Origin: RZYX01 sp036654375
Lineage (GTDB): Bacteria > Bacillota > Clostridia > Oscillospirales > Acutalibacteraceae
DNA: 64,000 nt
Direction of reading: 5' to 3'
NCBI GenBank assembly: GCA_036654375.1
Contig: JAVVSD010000004.1
Span: 62,001 to 126,000 of the forward strand
The position numbers and the translations under genes are program-made. Below, in pieces: positions 7,409-14,877 of the stretch. Positions within the stretch are counted from its first letter, which is position 1; each line of letters opens with the position of its first letter. Below the pieces are notes generated by a model. The model worked only from the letters and a program-made list of their open reading frames with translations, was not told the DNA's origin and did no database searches.

Positions 7409-9505
7409 TTGAAACATGAATTTATTTTAGAAAATCTGGCTTGTGCAAATTGTGCTACAAAGATTGAATCCCAACTACAGAAGCTTTCGGGCATTCAGTC
7501 CGCTTCACTTAATTTTGCAACAAGCACTTTATCTATTGTGAGCTATGAAAATTATAAAGGAAATCCAGAGAAGGATATTAAAAATGTTGTTAAATCAATT
7601 GAGCCTGATGTTAAGCTTGTCGAAAAGAACGATACTCACTTGCATGAACATTCTCACAAGCACAGTTCATCAAACATAATTCTTGCAAGGCTTGCCGTGA
7701 GTGGTGTTTCTTTTGTATCCGCACTCTTTCTTGAGAGTTATGGAGCATGGAGCCTTGTTTTGTTTGCCATTGCATATGTTGTTGCTGGGTACGATATCGT
7801 TATAAAGGCTGTTAAAAATCTTTTTAAGGGACATATGCTTGACGAAAACTTTTTGATGGTTCTTGCTTCACTTGGAGCTATGGTAATAAAGGAATATCCC
7901 GAAGGCGTTGCTGTTATGCTCTTTTACCAAGTTGGCGAGTATTTTCAGGACCGAGCAGTTAACCGGTCCAGAAAATCTATTGCGTCACTTATGGATATTC
8001 GTCCTGACTTCGCCAACATTGTGAGCGGTGATGAGATTTTTAAAGTGTCACCTGAGCAAGTCAAAATTGGTGATATTATAATTGTTAAACCTGGTGAGAA
8101 AGTTGCTCTGGACGGAGTTATTGTTGATGGCATTTCAATGCTTGACACATCTGCACTAACTGGCGAATCTGTTCCAAGAGAAGTTGAAACCGGCAACGAA
8201 ATTTTGTCGGGCTGTGTTAATCTAAGCGGGGTTTTGAAAATTGAAGTTACACAGGAATTTGCACAATCTACTGTTTCAAAAATTCTTGACCTTGTTCAAA
8301 ATGCAAGCTCCAAAAAATCGCCTACTGAGAATTTTATAACAACATTTGCAAAATACTACACCCCCGCCGTTGTTTTTCTTGCAGCTGCACTTGCTGTCAT
8401 GCCTCCCCTTGCTTTTGGCTTGGCTTGGAGTATTTGGATTTATCGAGCCTTACTATTCCTTGTCGTATCATGCCCATGTGCCCTTGTAATTTCCATCCCT
8501 CTCGGTTTTTTTGGTGGAATCGGTGGAGCTTCAAGAAACGGAATTCTTGTTAAAGGCGGAAACTATCTTGAAGCATTGAGCAAGGCTGATACCGTTGTAT
8601 TTGATAAAACTGGCACCCTGACACAAGGAGTGTTTGAAGTTCAAAAGGTTGTTTGTGCAAATGAATTTGACGAGCAAAGTATTTTGCGTTTTGCCGCCTG
8701 TGCAGAAAGTTTTTCGATCCACCCTATCGCTTCGTCCATAAAAAAGGCTTATTCAAAGGATTTATCACAAGAAAAAATTGAGGAATATACAGAAATCGGC
8801 GGTCATGGTATTCGTGTAAAGGTAGATTGCTTTACAGTGCTTGCAGGAAATAATAAGCTGATGGAAAAATATGATATTAAATACGACGAGCAAATCGATG
8901 GCGGAACAAAGGTTTTTGTAGCGGTTGACGGCGTTTTTGCAGGGTGCATTGTTATTGCTGACAAGGTAAAAGAGGACAGTGCAAATGCAATCCAGTTGCT
9001 TAAAAATTTAGGCGTTCGTAAAACTGTTATGCTCACAGGTGACACAAAACAAGTTGCGGAATCAATTGCAAAAGAGCTTAGTATTGACTCGGTTCATTCC
9101 GAACTCCTACCACACCAAAAAGTTGAAAGGCTTGAAGAACTTTTCAAAGATATTCCTGAAAAACGCAAGCTTTTGTTTGTTGGCGATGGAATAAATGATG
9201 CCCCAGTTCTTGCTCGTGCAGATGTTGGAATTGCAATGGGAGGACTTGGCTCTGACGCAGCTATCGAAGCTGCCGATGTTGTGCTTATGACCGATGAGCC
9301 ATCAAAGCTTGCCGATGCAATCAGGATTGCAAGGTTTACAAAAAAAGTTGTTACACAGAATATCGTTTTTGCGTTGTTATGCAAGCTTGTTGTTCTTGTT
9401 CTTGGTGCATTTGGTATTGCGACAATGTGGGAAGCTGTTTTTGTCGATGTTGGTGTCTGCCTTATCGCTGTTTTAAATTCAATGAGGGCTACAAGAGCAA
9501 AGTAA
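7409..9505 (+). CDS. cadA: P1B-type heavy-metal-exporting ATPase (Zn/Cd/Pb type)
   Basis: An ATP-driven efflux pump of the inner membrane, about 698 residues. An N-terminal heavy-metal-associated domain has CANCATKIES (CxxC). A His-rich stretch (HLHEHSHKHSS, about residue 75) is a probable metal-binding linker. Later come the actuator motif TGES, the transmembrane CPCAL (about 354) that marks Zn/Cd/Pb specificity, the phosphorylated DKTGTLT (about 398), SIHPIA (HP locus) and GDGINDAPVLARADVGIAMG. Start is taken at TTG 7409, seven bases after TAGGTG; a GTG at 7400 overlaps that site. It is co-transcribed with the repressor, which with the CVC motif argues for cadmium/lead/zinc rather than copper. 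Confidence 0.93.
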   Translation: MKHEFILENLACANCATKIESQLQKLSGIQSASLNFATSTLSIVSYENYKGNPEKDIKNVVKSIEPDVKLVEKNDTHLHEHSHKHSSSNIILARLAVSGVSFVSALFLESYGAWSLVLFAIAYVVAGYDIVIKAVKNLFKGHMLDENFLMVLASLGAMVIKEYPEGVAVMLFYQVGEYFQDRAVNRSRKSIASLMDIRPDFANIVSGDEIFKVSPEQVKIGDIIIVKPGEKVALDGVIVDGISMLDTSALTGESVPREVETGNEILSGCVNLSGVLKIEVTQEFAQSTVSKILDLVQNASSKKSPTENFITTFAKYYTPAVVFLAAALAVMPPLAFGLAWSIWIYRALLFLVVSCPCALVISIPLGFFGGIGGASRNGILVKGGNYLEALSKADTVVFDKTGTLTQGVFEVQKVVCANEFDEQSILRFAACAESFSIHPIASSIKKAYSKDLSQEKIEEYTEIGGHGIRVKVDCFTVLAGNNKLMEKYDIKYDEQIDGGTKVFVAVDGVFAGCIVIADKVKEDSANAIQLLKNLGVRKTVMLTGDTKQVAESIAKELSIDSVHSELLPHQKVERLEELFKDIPEKRKLLFVGDGINDAPVLARADVGIAMGGLGSDAAIEAADVVLMTDEPSKLADAIRIARFTKKVVTQNIVFALLCKLVVLVLGAFGIATMWEAVFVDVGVCLIAVLNSMRATRAK

Positions 9506-9519
9506 TCATTGCTTAATTT

Positions 9520-9558
9520 AATCACTGTAAACTCCATCTTTTACAGTGATTTTATTTT
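9520..9558 (+). terminator. Terminator of the arsR-cadA unit
   Basis: Perfect 12-bp arms AATCACTGTAAA (9520-9531) and TTTACAGTGATT (9540-9551), followed by TTATTTTTTA. Confidence 0.88.
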
Positions 9559-9615
9559 TTATTTTGATATCCTATTGATTTTTATACGAAAATCATATAT
9601 AATAATTTCGCAATT

Positions 9616-9691
9616 GGACGTTTAGCTCAGCTGGTAGAGCTTTCGCTTGACGTGCGAAAGGTCAGCGGTTCAAGTCCGTTAACGTCCACCA
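9616..9691 (+). tRNA. tRNA-Val (GAC anticodon)
   Basis: A 76-base cloverleaf. The acceptor arms GGACGTT / AACGTCC pair fully and are followed by encoded ACCA. The D arm includes AGCTCAGCTGGTAGAGC. The anticodon stem TTCGC / GCGAA holds the 7-base loop TTGACGT, so the anticodon is GAC, reading valine GUC/GUU. The T arm contains GGTTCAAGTCC. The CCA end is encoded in the DNA. Confidence 0.97.
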
Positions 9692-9695
9692 TATT

Positions 9696-9745
9696 AAAAG
9701 CCTATAAATGCGTTGTTTTTCAGCGTTTTTATAGGCTTTTAATTT
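9696..9745 (+). terminator. Terminator after tRNA-Val
   Basis: Arms AAAAGCCTATAAA (9696-9708) and TTTATAGGCTTTT (9728-9740), then AATTTTTATA. Confidence 0.85.
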
Positions 9746-9752
9746 TTATATA

Positions 9753-9917
9753 TTGTCATTTTTAAGCAGATTTTTACTTGTTTTTGCGGAAAAAGGTTAC
9801 ACTGAGGTGACAGTAAATGGTGACTACACAACTCAAAAATCTATAGCCATTAGTTTAAAGCTTTAAATTAGCGAAAACAACAACTATTTAAGATGTGTGC
9901 CTTTAGGTGTACATCTT
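9753..9917 (+). pseudogene. Possible gene remnant (C-terminal fragment) behind tRNA-Val, with its own hairpin
   Basis: Between the tRNA terminator and plsY, a frame with codons in phase with 9780 stays open to the TAA at 9864. It reads as natural protein sequence (EKGYTEVTVNGDYTTQKSIA), but has no ribosome site, no convincing start and no identified family. Just after its stop, 9890-9901 and 9906-9917 form a 12-bp hairpin (three G-U pairs) followed by TTATTGTTT, like a leftover terminator. I read it as the 3' end of a lost gene, but a chance open frame is possible. The rest of the gap up to 10013 holds nothing else I can name. Confidence 0.3.
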
Positions 9918-10016
9918 TATTGTTTAATAACTAACAATAAATATAAATTCACATTAGCTTGAAGTTATGCAAAGATTTTGTTATAATTAGGCAACTGAAA
10001 GATGGAGGATTGATTG

Positions 10017-10625
10017 ATGAATTATTTGTGGGGCATCTTGATTGGTTATGCTTTTGGCTGTATTCAGACCTCATATATTGTTGGACATCTTTTTAAAAAG
10101 GTTGATATTAGAGATTATGGCAGCGGAAACGCAGGGGCTACAAATGCCTTTAGAGTGTTTGGACCTTGGCTTGGCTCGTTTTGCCTTATTGTTGATGCGT
10201 TAAAGGGAATTGCTGCCGTTTTAATCGCAAAGTACTTTTTAGATGACAACACACTCCTTCTTCTCATCACTGGTTTTGGCTCAATTTTAGGGCATAATTA
10301 CCCGTTTTATATGCACTTTAAGGGTGGAAAGGGTATTGCTGCCTCTTTGGGAATTTTTATTGCAATTGATTACAGAGCTTTTTTACTTGCCGGAATACCT
10401 GCTCTTATTTTGCTTGCCGCAACTCGATATATGTCGCTTGCTTCGCTCTCATATTCAGCACTTTTAATTGTAGCCATGGGCATTTTTCACTATAGTGAAC
10501 CGAACAGCGTGTTAATAATTCTTATGACTGTTGTCTATGCACTGCTCGCTTTTTGGAGGCATCGTGAAAATATCAAACGCCTTATAAAAGGAACAGAAAG
10601 CAAGCTTGGAAAAAAGAAAAAATAA
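10017..10625 (+). CDS. plsY: Glycerol-3-phosphate acyltransferase PlsY
   Basis: An integral membrane enzyme that acylates glycerol-3-phosphate from acyl-phosphate, the first step of phospholipid synthesis. The 202-residue chain has several hydrophobic segments and the three PlsY motifs: IRDYGSGNAGATNAFRVFG (motif 1), GHNYPFYMHFKGGKGIAAS (motif 2) and a conserved short motif near the C-terminal HRENIKRLIKGTESKLG. Start is ATG 10017, eight bases after GGAGG; a TTG one codon upstream is too close to the ribosome site. It is monocistronic, with a terminator directly behind. Confidence 0.95.
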   Translation: MNYLWGILIGYAFGCIQTSYIVGHLFKKVDIRDYGSGNAGATNAFRVFGPWLGSFCLIVDALKGIAAVLIAKYFLDDNTLLLLITGFGSILGHNYPFYMHFKGGKGIAASLGIFIAIDYRAFLLAGIPALILLAATRYMSLASLSYSALLIVAMGIFHYSEPNSVLIILMTVVYALLAFWRHRENIKRLIKGTESKLGKKKK

Positions 10626-10641
10626 GTATTATATTGTATCT

Positions 10642-10672
10642 AAAGCAACGATTTTTTTCGTTGCTTTTTTTA
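10642..10672 (+). terminator. Terminator of plsY
   Basis: Arms AAAGCAACGA (10642-10651) and TCGTTGCTTT (10658-10667), followed by T residues. Confidence 0.88.
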
Positions 10673-10752
10673 TTGCTGCTTTTTATCTCTTGTAATAATT
10701 AATCTTAAAAAAACCATACTATTAATGAACTTTTCAAGTGAGGTAACATGTT

Positions 10753-10920
10753 ATGAATATAAATCAAAATGACAAAGACCTATTCGGTTACTACAACTCC
10801 CTTTCTCCTAAAATTAAGAGCCAGATACTTTCTTCGAACGCTGAGATATCAACTCTTGGCGAGCTTATGCTTGTTGCAGAACACTTTAACCAACAGGAGG
10901 AGGAGCCTTATGGATACTAA
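10753..10920 (+). CDS. Small protein of 55 residues, unknown function
   Basis: ATG 10753 follows GAGGTAAC. The product begins MNINQNDKDLFGYYNSLSPK, contains KSQILSSNAEISTLGELMLVAEHF and ends EEEPYGY. It has no membrane segment and looks like a compact helical protein. Its last 11 bases overlap the start of the next small gene, whose ribosome site (AGGAGGAGG) lies inside this frame, so the two are translationally coupled; that arrangement is the main reason to believe it is real. I do not recognise a named family. The pair lies between plsY and the Trp T-box. Confidence 0.6.
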   Translation: MNINQNDKDLFGYYNSLSPKIKSQILSSNAEISTLGELMLVAEHFNQQEEEPYGY

Positions 10921-11101
10921 TAACAGAAGCTATAGTGATTTGCCTGCTGGATTCAGTGTTGCACTTGCACAGGACCTTAATGCCCTTGATCATTTTGCAG
11001 CACTGCCATCTGTGAAACAACAAATAGTTATTGAAAAGGCAAGGCACATTAATAGCAAAGAAGAAATGCGTAGTTATGTCAACGATTTAAAATCTTTTTA
11101 G
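10910..11101 (+). CDS. Small protein of 63 residues, unknown function
   Basis: ATG 10910 follows AGGAGGAGG. The product starts MDTNNRSYSDLPAGFSVALA and continues with a helical part, LNALDHFAALPSVKQQIVIE then ARHINSKEEMRSYVNDLKSF. It has no Cys, no signal sequence and no membrane segment. It resembles the preceding small protein in size and in the pattern of a short N-terminal stretch followed by an amphipathic helical core, so they may be distant paralogues or partners. Eight bases after its stop the Trp T-box promoter begins, so it is not part of the tryptophan unit. Confidence 0.65.
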   Translation: MDTNNRSYSDLPAGFSVALAQDLNALDHFAALPSVKQQIVIEKARHINSKEEMRSYVNDLKSF

Positions 11102-11108
11102 AAAAGGG

Positions 11109-11137
11109 TTGACAATTTCTTAAACCAGACTTATAAT
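11109..11137 (+). promoter_or_regulatory. Promoter of the T-box/trpB2 transcript
   Basis: Consensus TTGACA (11109-11114), 17-base spacer, consensus TATAAT (11132-11137). Confidence 0.88.
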
Positions 11138-11144
11138 TTTCCCA

Positions 11145-11417
11145 TAACCAAAACCGTTGATTAAGATTAGTAGATGTATTTTTCCAGCTTTCAGAGAGCC
11201 ACAGGCGGTGTGATTGTGGCAGTTTTTGGTCTACATTGAATGGACTTATGAGGGCAGACCGAAAGGCGTTGTTGCTGAGTAGTGGCTGACGGGTACTTCA
11301 CCCGTTATCTTGAAGAGCGTATGATTGTACGCGACAAAGTGGGCTTTTTGCCAATTTGGGTGGTACCGCAGGAGTAATTTCTCTTGTCCCTTGTTTTAGG
11401 GGACAGGAGTTTTTTTT
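11145..11417 (+). ncRNA. T-box riboswitch, tryptophan-specific, upstream of trpB2
   Basis: A leader of about 270 bases. Stem I carries the typical AGAGAGCC and GGTGTGA elements. The specifier region reads GAA-TGG-ACTTATGAG with TGG at 11241-11243, the codon for tryptophan, inside a helix closed by GGTCT / AGACC. The T-box sequence GGGTGGTACCGC is at 11358-11369. The terminator follows: CTCTTGTCCC (11381-11390) against GGGACAGGAG (11400-11409) and eight or more T. Uncharged tRNA-Trp should stabilise the antiterminator and switch on trpB2. Confidence 0.95.
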
Positions 11418-11447
11418 TACAAAATTTTTATTAAAGGAGCGATTGCT

Positions 11448-12824
11448 ATGTCAAAGAATGTACCGTATCGTATAAATCTGCCTGAGGAGTATATTCCAAA
11501 GCAGTGGTACAATCTTCGTGCAGACATGAAAGAAAAGCAGCCTCCATTGCTTAATCCGGAAACACAAAAACCGGTTACACTGGATGAACTATCTTCTATT
11601 TTTTGCACTGAGCTTGCAAAACAGGAGTTGGATGATACAACAAGATATATTGATATTCCTGAAGAGATTATTAATTTTTACAAAATGTGTCGGCCATCCC
11701 CTCTTATCCGTGCCTACTGTCTTGAAAAAGAACTGGACACACCTGCAAAAATCTATTATAAATTTGAGGGCAACAATACCTCTGGAAGTCACAAACTCAA
11801 TTCCGCAATACCTCAAGCTTTTTATGCTAAGGAGCAGGGACTTGATTCACTGACAACCGAAACAGGAGCTGGTCAATGGGGAACTGCACTTTCAATGGCC
11901 TGTGCTTACTACCACATTCCTCTCACCGTTTATATGGTTAAAGGAAGCTTTTTGCAGAAACCTTTCAGGAAAAATATTATCGAAACCTTTGGTGCAAAAG
12001 TTATTCCAAGCCCTTCTGACACAACAAAAGTTGGGCGTGCTATTTTAGAAAAGCACCCTGGCACAACTGGTTCTTTAGGATGTGCTATTTCTGAAGCTGT
12101 CGAAGTAGCTGTTGAGGGGGAAAACTCACGATATGTGCTTGGCTCCGTTCTCAATCAGGTCATGCTTCACCAGTCTGTTATTGGGCTTGAGGCAAAATCG
12201 GCAATGGCTATGTACGATGAATATCCAGATATCGTCATTGGCTGTGCTGGCGGCGGTTCAAACCTTGGTGGTCTTATTGCACCATTTATGAAAGACAAAA
12301 TTGAAGGAACCAAAAATCCTTATTTTATTGCTGTTGAGCCTGCATCATGTCCATCTCTTACAAGAGGCAAATATGCGTATGACTTCTGCGATACTGGCAA
12401 AGTTACTCCACTTGCAAAGATGTATACCCTTGGCTGCGAGTTCTTGCCGTCTTCAAATCACGCTGGTGGTCTTCGCTATCATGGTATGTCACCTATACTT
12501 AGCAAGCTTTATCACGATGGATTGCTTGACGAGGCAAGAAGTGTTGAGCAAACCAAAGTGTTTGACTCAGCTGTCAAGTTTGCTCGTTGCGAGGGTATTC
12601 TTCCTGCACCTGAATCAGCTCATGCTATTCATGTTGCTGTTGAAGAAGCACTTAAGTGCAAGGAATCAGGAGAGGAAAAAACAATTCTCTTTGGTCTTAC
12701 AGGCACAGGATATTTTGACATGACTGCCTACGCATCTTTCCTTGAACACACAATGGGAGATTATATCCCAACTGATGATGAACTTGAAAAAGCATTTGCA
12801 CTTCTTCCTGATGTTAAGGAATAA
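11448..12824 (+). CDS. trpB: TrpB2-type tryptophan synthase beta chain (PLP-dependent)
   Basis: Condenses indole with serine to tryptophan, using PLP. At 458 residues with long N-terminal and internal insertions it belongs to the TrpB2 branch rather than the usual 390-400-residue TrpB1. The PLP lysine is in NNTSGSHKLNSAIPQA, and the phosphate loop is IGCAGGGSNLGGL. Substrate-site residues appear in TETGAGQWGTALSMA and in the C-terminal FGLTGTGYFDMTAY. No trpA or other trp gene is nearby, in line with a stand-alone enzyme that salvages free indole. A Trp-specific T-box controls it, which supports a role in tryptophan supply. Start ATG follows AAAGGAGCG. Confidence 0.94.
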   Translation: MSKNVPYRINLPEEYIPKQWYNLRADMKEKQPPLLNPETQKPVTLDELSSIFCTELAKQELDDTTRYIDIPEEIINFYKMCRPSPLIRAYCLEKELDTPAKIYYKFEGNNTSGSHKLNSAIPQAFYAKEQGLDSLTTETGAGQWGTALSMACAYYHIPLTVYMVKGSFLQKPFRKNIIETFGAKVIPSPSDTTKVGRAILEKHPGTTGSLGCAISEAVEVAVEGENSRYVLGSVLNQVMLHQSVIGLEAKSAMAMYDEYPDIVIGCAGGGSNLGGLIAPFMKDKIEGTKNPYFIAVEPASCPSLTRGKYAYDFCDTGKVTPLAKMYTLGCEFLPSSNHAGGLRYHGMSPILSKLYHDGLLDEARSVEQTKVFDSAVKFARCEGILPAPESAHAIHVAVEEALKCKESGEEKTILFGLTGTGYFDMTAYASFLEHTMGDYIPTDDELEKAFALLPDVKE

Positions 12825-12857
12825 TTATTCTTTTAATATTTATATGTGAAATAAATT

Positions 12858-12894
12858 AAGACAACCAAAGGAAATTGCTTTGGTTGTCTTTTTG
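12858..12894 (+). terminator. Terminator of trpB2
   Basis: Arms AAGACAACCAAAG (12858-12870) and CTTTGGTTGTCTT (12878-12890), then T residues. Confidence 0.88.
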
Positions 12895-12899
12895 TATTA

Positions 12900-12933
12900 A
12901 AAAATCGGCACTGAAAATCAGTGCCGATTTTTA
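12900..12933 (-). terminator. Terminator of the minus-strand surface protein gene
   Basis: Perfect arms AAAATCGGCACTGA (12901-12914) and TCAGTGCCGATTTT (12918-12931). It sits directly beyond the minus-strand stop codon and has T/A runs on both flanks, so it can also back up the trpB2 terminator. Confidence 0.85.
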
Positions 12934-12934
12934 A

Positions 12935-13792
12935 TTATTTTTTAAACTTAAAGTAAGCCATTGCAATTGCTGTAAATGTTACTACAACTATTGATGAATT
13001 GACGGCATACTTTGCAGCTTTTGAATGCGAGTTCTTGTCTTTTTTTGCCTCACTGCTTACCTTTTCACCTGAATTGATTATTTCATTCCAAGAATCAATG
13101 CCAACTTTGTCGGTTGTGGACTCTGCCAATGGTATTTCTGGCTCAGTAACAACTACCTGCTTTGTTGGCTCAGTGGTGGTTATTGACGGCTTTGTGGTTG
13201 AAGGTTTCCTTGGATTTGTGACCGAAGGCATATTTGGGGATTTGGTTGGTGCTGATGGCTGTGGCTGTGTTGGCCTTTGTGGCTGTGTCGGCCTTGCTGG
13301 CTGTGTCGGCGTTGGTGGTTGCGTCGGCGGTTGTGTTGTTGGTGGCTGCGTTGGTGGCTGTGTTGGGTCCTCAATGGTATAGGTAACAGCAACACCGCTC
13401 GGGAATGCATCAGGGGCAACATTTATCTTGCTCCTTGAATTTTCAATTAACACCTGTTTAAGCGACGAGCAATCATTTGAAAATGCACCACTCTCAATGT
13501 ACCTCACACTTGCTGGGATTATTACCTTTGTAATTTTTGAAACCCTAACAAATGGAAAAGAGCTGTTTGAAAATACACCTGCTTTTATCCCCGTTGCTCT
13601 GGATGGAATTGTAACTTCATCACCTGCAATCCATGTTGACAGCCCAACAATTTCGTAGTTTGTCTTGTCGTTGTACTTGTATGGAGATTCCAAATAGACA
13701 GCAACCGACGAAATTTGCGTTGAAAATATCAACACAAAAACTGTCGCAAATGCAACCACCGTTTTTAAAAAACGGCTCATCTTCATTCTCAT
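12935..13792 (-). CDS. Secreted/membrane-anchored protein with leucine-rich-repeat-like segments and a Pro-Thr-Gln spacer
   Basis: A 285-residue exported protein. The N-terminus has basic residues and a hydrophobic stretch (FLKTVVAFATVFVLIFST), a signal peptide. Residues of about 45-130 contain BspA/LRR_5-like repeats: EVTIPSRATGIKAGVFSNSS and KVIIPASVRYIESGAFSND, the IPxxVxxIgxxAF pattern. Next is a spacer of about 60 residues made of TQPP/TQPT repeats. A final hydrophobic helix (SIVVVTFTAIAMAYF) ends in KFKK; there is no LPxTG-like motif, so membrane anchoring is more likely than sortase attachment. Start is the ATG at 13792, behind AAAGGGGCG. A role in adhesion is only a family-based guess. 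Confidence 0.75.
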   Translation of the reverse strand: MRMKMSRFLKTVVAFATVFVLIFSTQISSVAVYLESPYKYNDKTNYEIVGLSTWIAGDEVTIPSRATGIKAGVFSNSSFPFVRVSKITKVIIPASVRYIESGAFSNDCSSLKQVLIENSRSKINVAPDAFPSGVAVTYTIEDPTQPPTQPPTTQPPTQPPTPTQPARPTQPQRPTQPQPSAPTKSPNMPSVTNPRKPSTTKPSITTTEPTKQVVVTEPEIPLAESTTDKVGIDSWNEIINSGEKVSSEAKKDKNSHSKAAKYAVNSSIVVVTFTAIAMAYFKFKK

Positions 13793-13946
13793 TTTCTTTT
13801 CGCCCCTTTGTTTGTGGCAAGCCCTCACTGGACTCGTATTAACGCCACAAAAGATATTTTTCGTTTATAACTATCTTAATGATAACATATAGCATTTTAA
13901 CTTCCAACAATTATTTACCAAAATTAGTCCCAAAAATGGTAATTTT

Positions 13947-14708
13947 TTATTGGTTAATTTGTCCATTTTTTCTTTCTCTTATGCACTTTGCCAGTAAAAT
14001 CTCGTTGGTAATTATTGAATCGCAGCCACTGTCCAACATTTTTTGGATTCTGTTACTTGATACAGCACCCCATGTATTCACCATTATTCCGTTGTCGTGG
14101 CATATCCTCACATACTCTTCTTTTGTACATAACGCGTGCGGGTGTATTGCTTGAAATTCATTTTCAAGCACCAATTTAAGCTTGTTATTAAACTGCTTGT
14201 CTGTCACACATTCAGTTGCACTGAAAAGAGCCCCAATGTTCAAGTTGTTGTCTATCTTTTTCATTATTTTTAAAAGCTCGTGGTCGAAGCTTGAATAGAT
14301 TATTTTGTCGTTGATATTATATGGCTCAAGCTCCTGTACAACATGGGTTGCAAGCTCTTCATTACACTCAAAATGTGCCTTAAGCTCGATATTTATTATT
14401 TTCAAGCCCTTCACTATGTCCATAACTTCTTTTAAAGTAGGAATTTTTGTGCCTGTAAATTCTGTATTGAATTTTATTCCAAAATCAAATGCCTGTAGCT
14501 CTTCAAGTGTGAAATCCTTTATCTTTCCATGTCCATCTGATGTTTCATTTATTGAGTAATCATGGCAAACCACAAGCTGTTTGTCCTTTGTTAAATGAAC
14601 ATCGAACTCTACTCCATCCGCTTCAAGTTCAACCGCCTTTAAAAAAGCTGGCACTGTGTTTTCTGGTGCATACTTTAACGCTCCTCTGTGACAGATAAGA
14701 TTAGTCAT
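13947..14708 (-). CDS. Glycerophosphodiester phosphodiesterase
   Basis: Hydrolyses glycerophosphodiesters to glycerol-3-phosphate and an alcohol. At 253 residues it has the GDPD TIM-barrel signatures: CHRGALKYAPENTVPAF (catalytic His, with Glu and Asn), GVEFDVHLTKDKQLVVCHD (metal-binding Glu/Asp and second His), INIELKAH (Glu and Lys), and a C-terminal NTWGAVSSNRIQKMLDSGCD, which includes the conserved Trp. No signal peptide, so a cytosolic enzyme of the UgpQ type. Start ATG follows AAGGGGTGA. It lies alone between the surface protein gene and spoIIR, with a terminator behind spoIIR separating it from that unit. Confidence 0.93.
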   Translation of the reverse strand: MTNLICHRGALKYAPENTVPAFLKAVELEADGVEFDVHLTKDKQLVVCHDYSINETSDGHGKIKDFTLEELQAFDFGIKFNTEFTGTKIPTLKEVMDIVKGLKIINIELKAHFECNEELATHVVQELEPYNINDKIIYSSFDHELLKIMKKIDNNLNIGALFSATECVTDKQFNNKLKLVLENEFQAIHPHALCTKEEYVRICHDNGIMVNTWGAVSSNRIQKMLDSGCDSIITNEILLAKCIRERKNGQINQ

Positions 14709-14784
14709 TTAATCACCCCTTAAGTTATATTATCAACAAAATCAACTGATAATGCAACAAAAATTTATTGCTTGAAAAGAAAAG

Positions 14785-14820
14785 TCATCCTAAACAAGCA
14801 ACTTGTTCAAGATGATTTTC
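14785..14820 (-). terminator. Terminator of the hisJ-ispE-spoIIR unit
   Basis: Arms 14785-14798 (TCATCCTAAACAAG) and 14802-14815 (CTTGTTCAAGATGA), with G-U pairs in the minus-strand RNA. In that RNA a T-rich tail (TTTTCTTTT) follows. Confidence 0.78.
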
Positions 14821-14877
14821 CTTTTTTGACATTGGTTTTGTGATTTTTATTCTAAAGTTTGAATGTCTTAAAATATT

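Noticed and set aside
12999..13382. Open frame on the plus strand, rich in Gly, Cys and Val
   Set aside because: It is the complement of the TQPP repeats of the minus-strand surface protein; no ribosome site.
13180..13422. His/Gln-rich frame within the surface protein gene
   Set aside because: Second minus-strand frame of the repeat region; an out-of-frame reading.
12935..13792. TQPP/TQPT repeats as a DNA repeat or CRISPR array
   Set aside because: The repeats are short, irregular and in frame within a coding sequence; no spacers.
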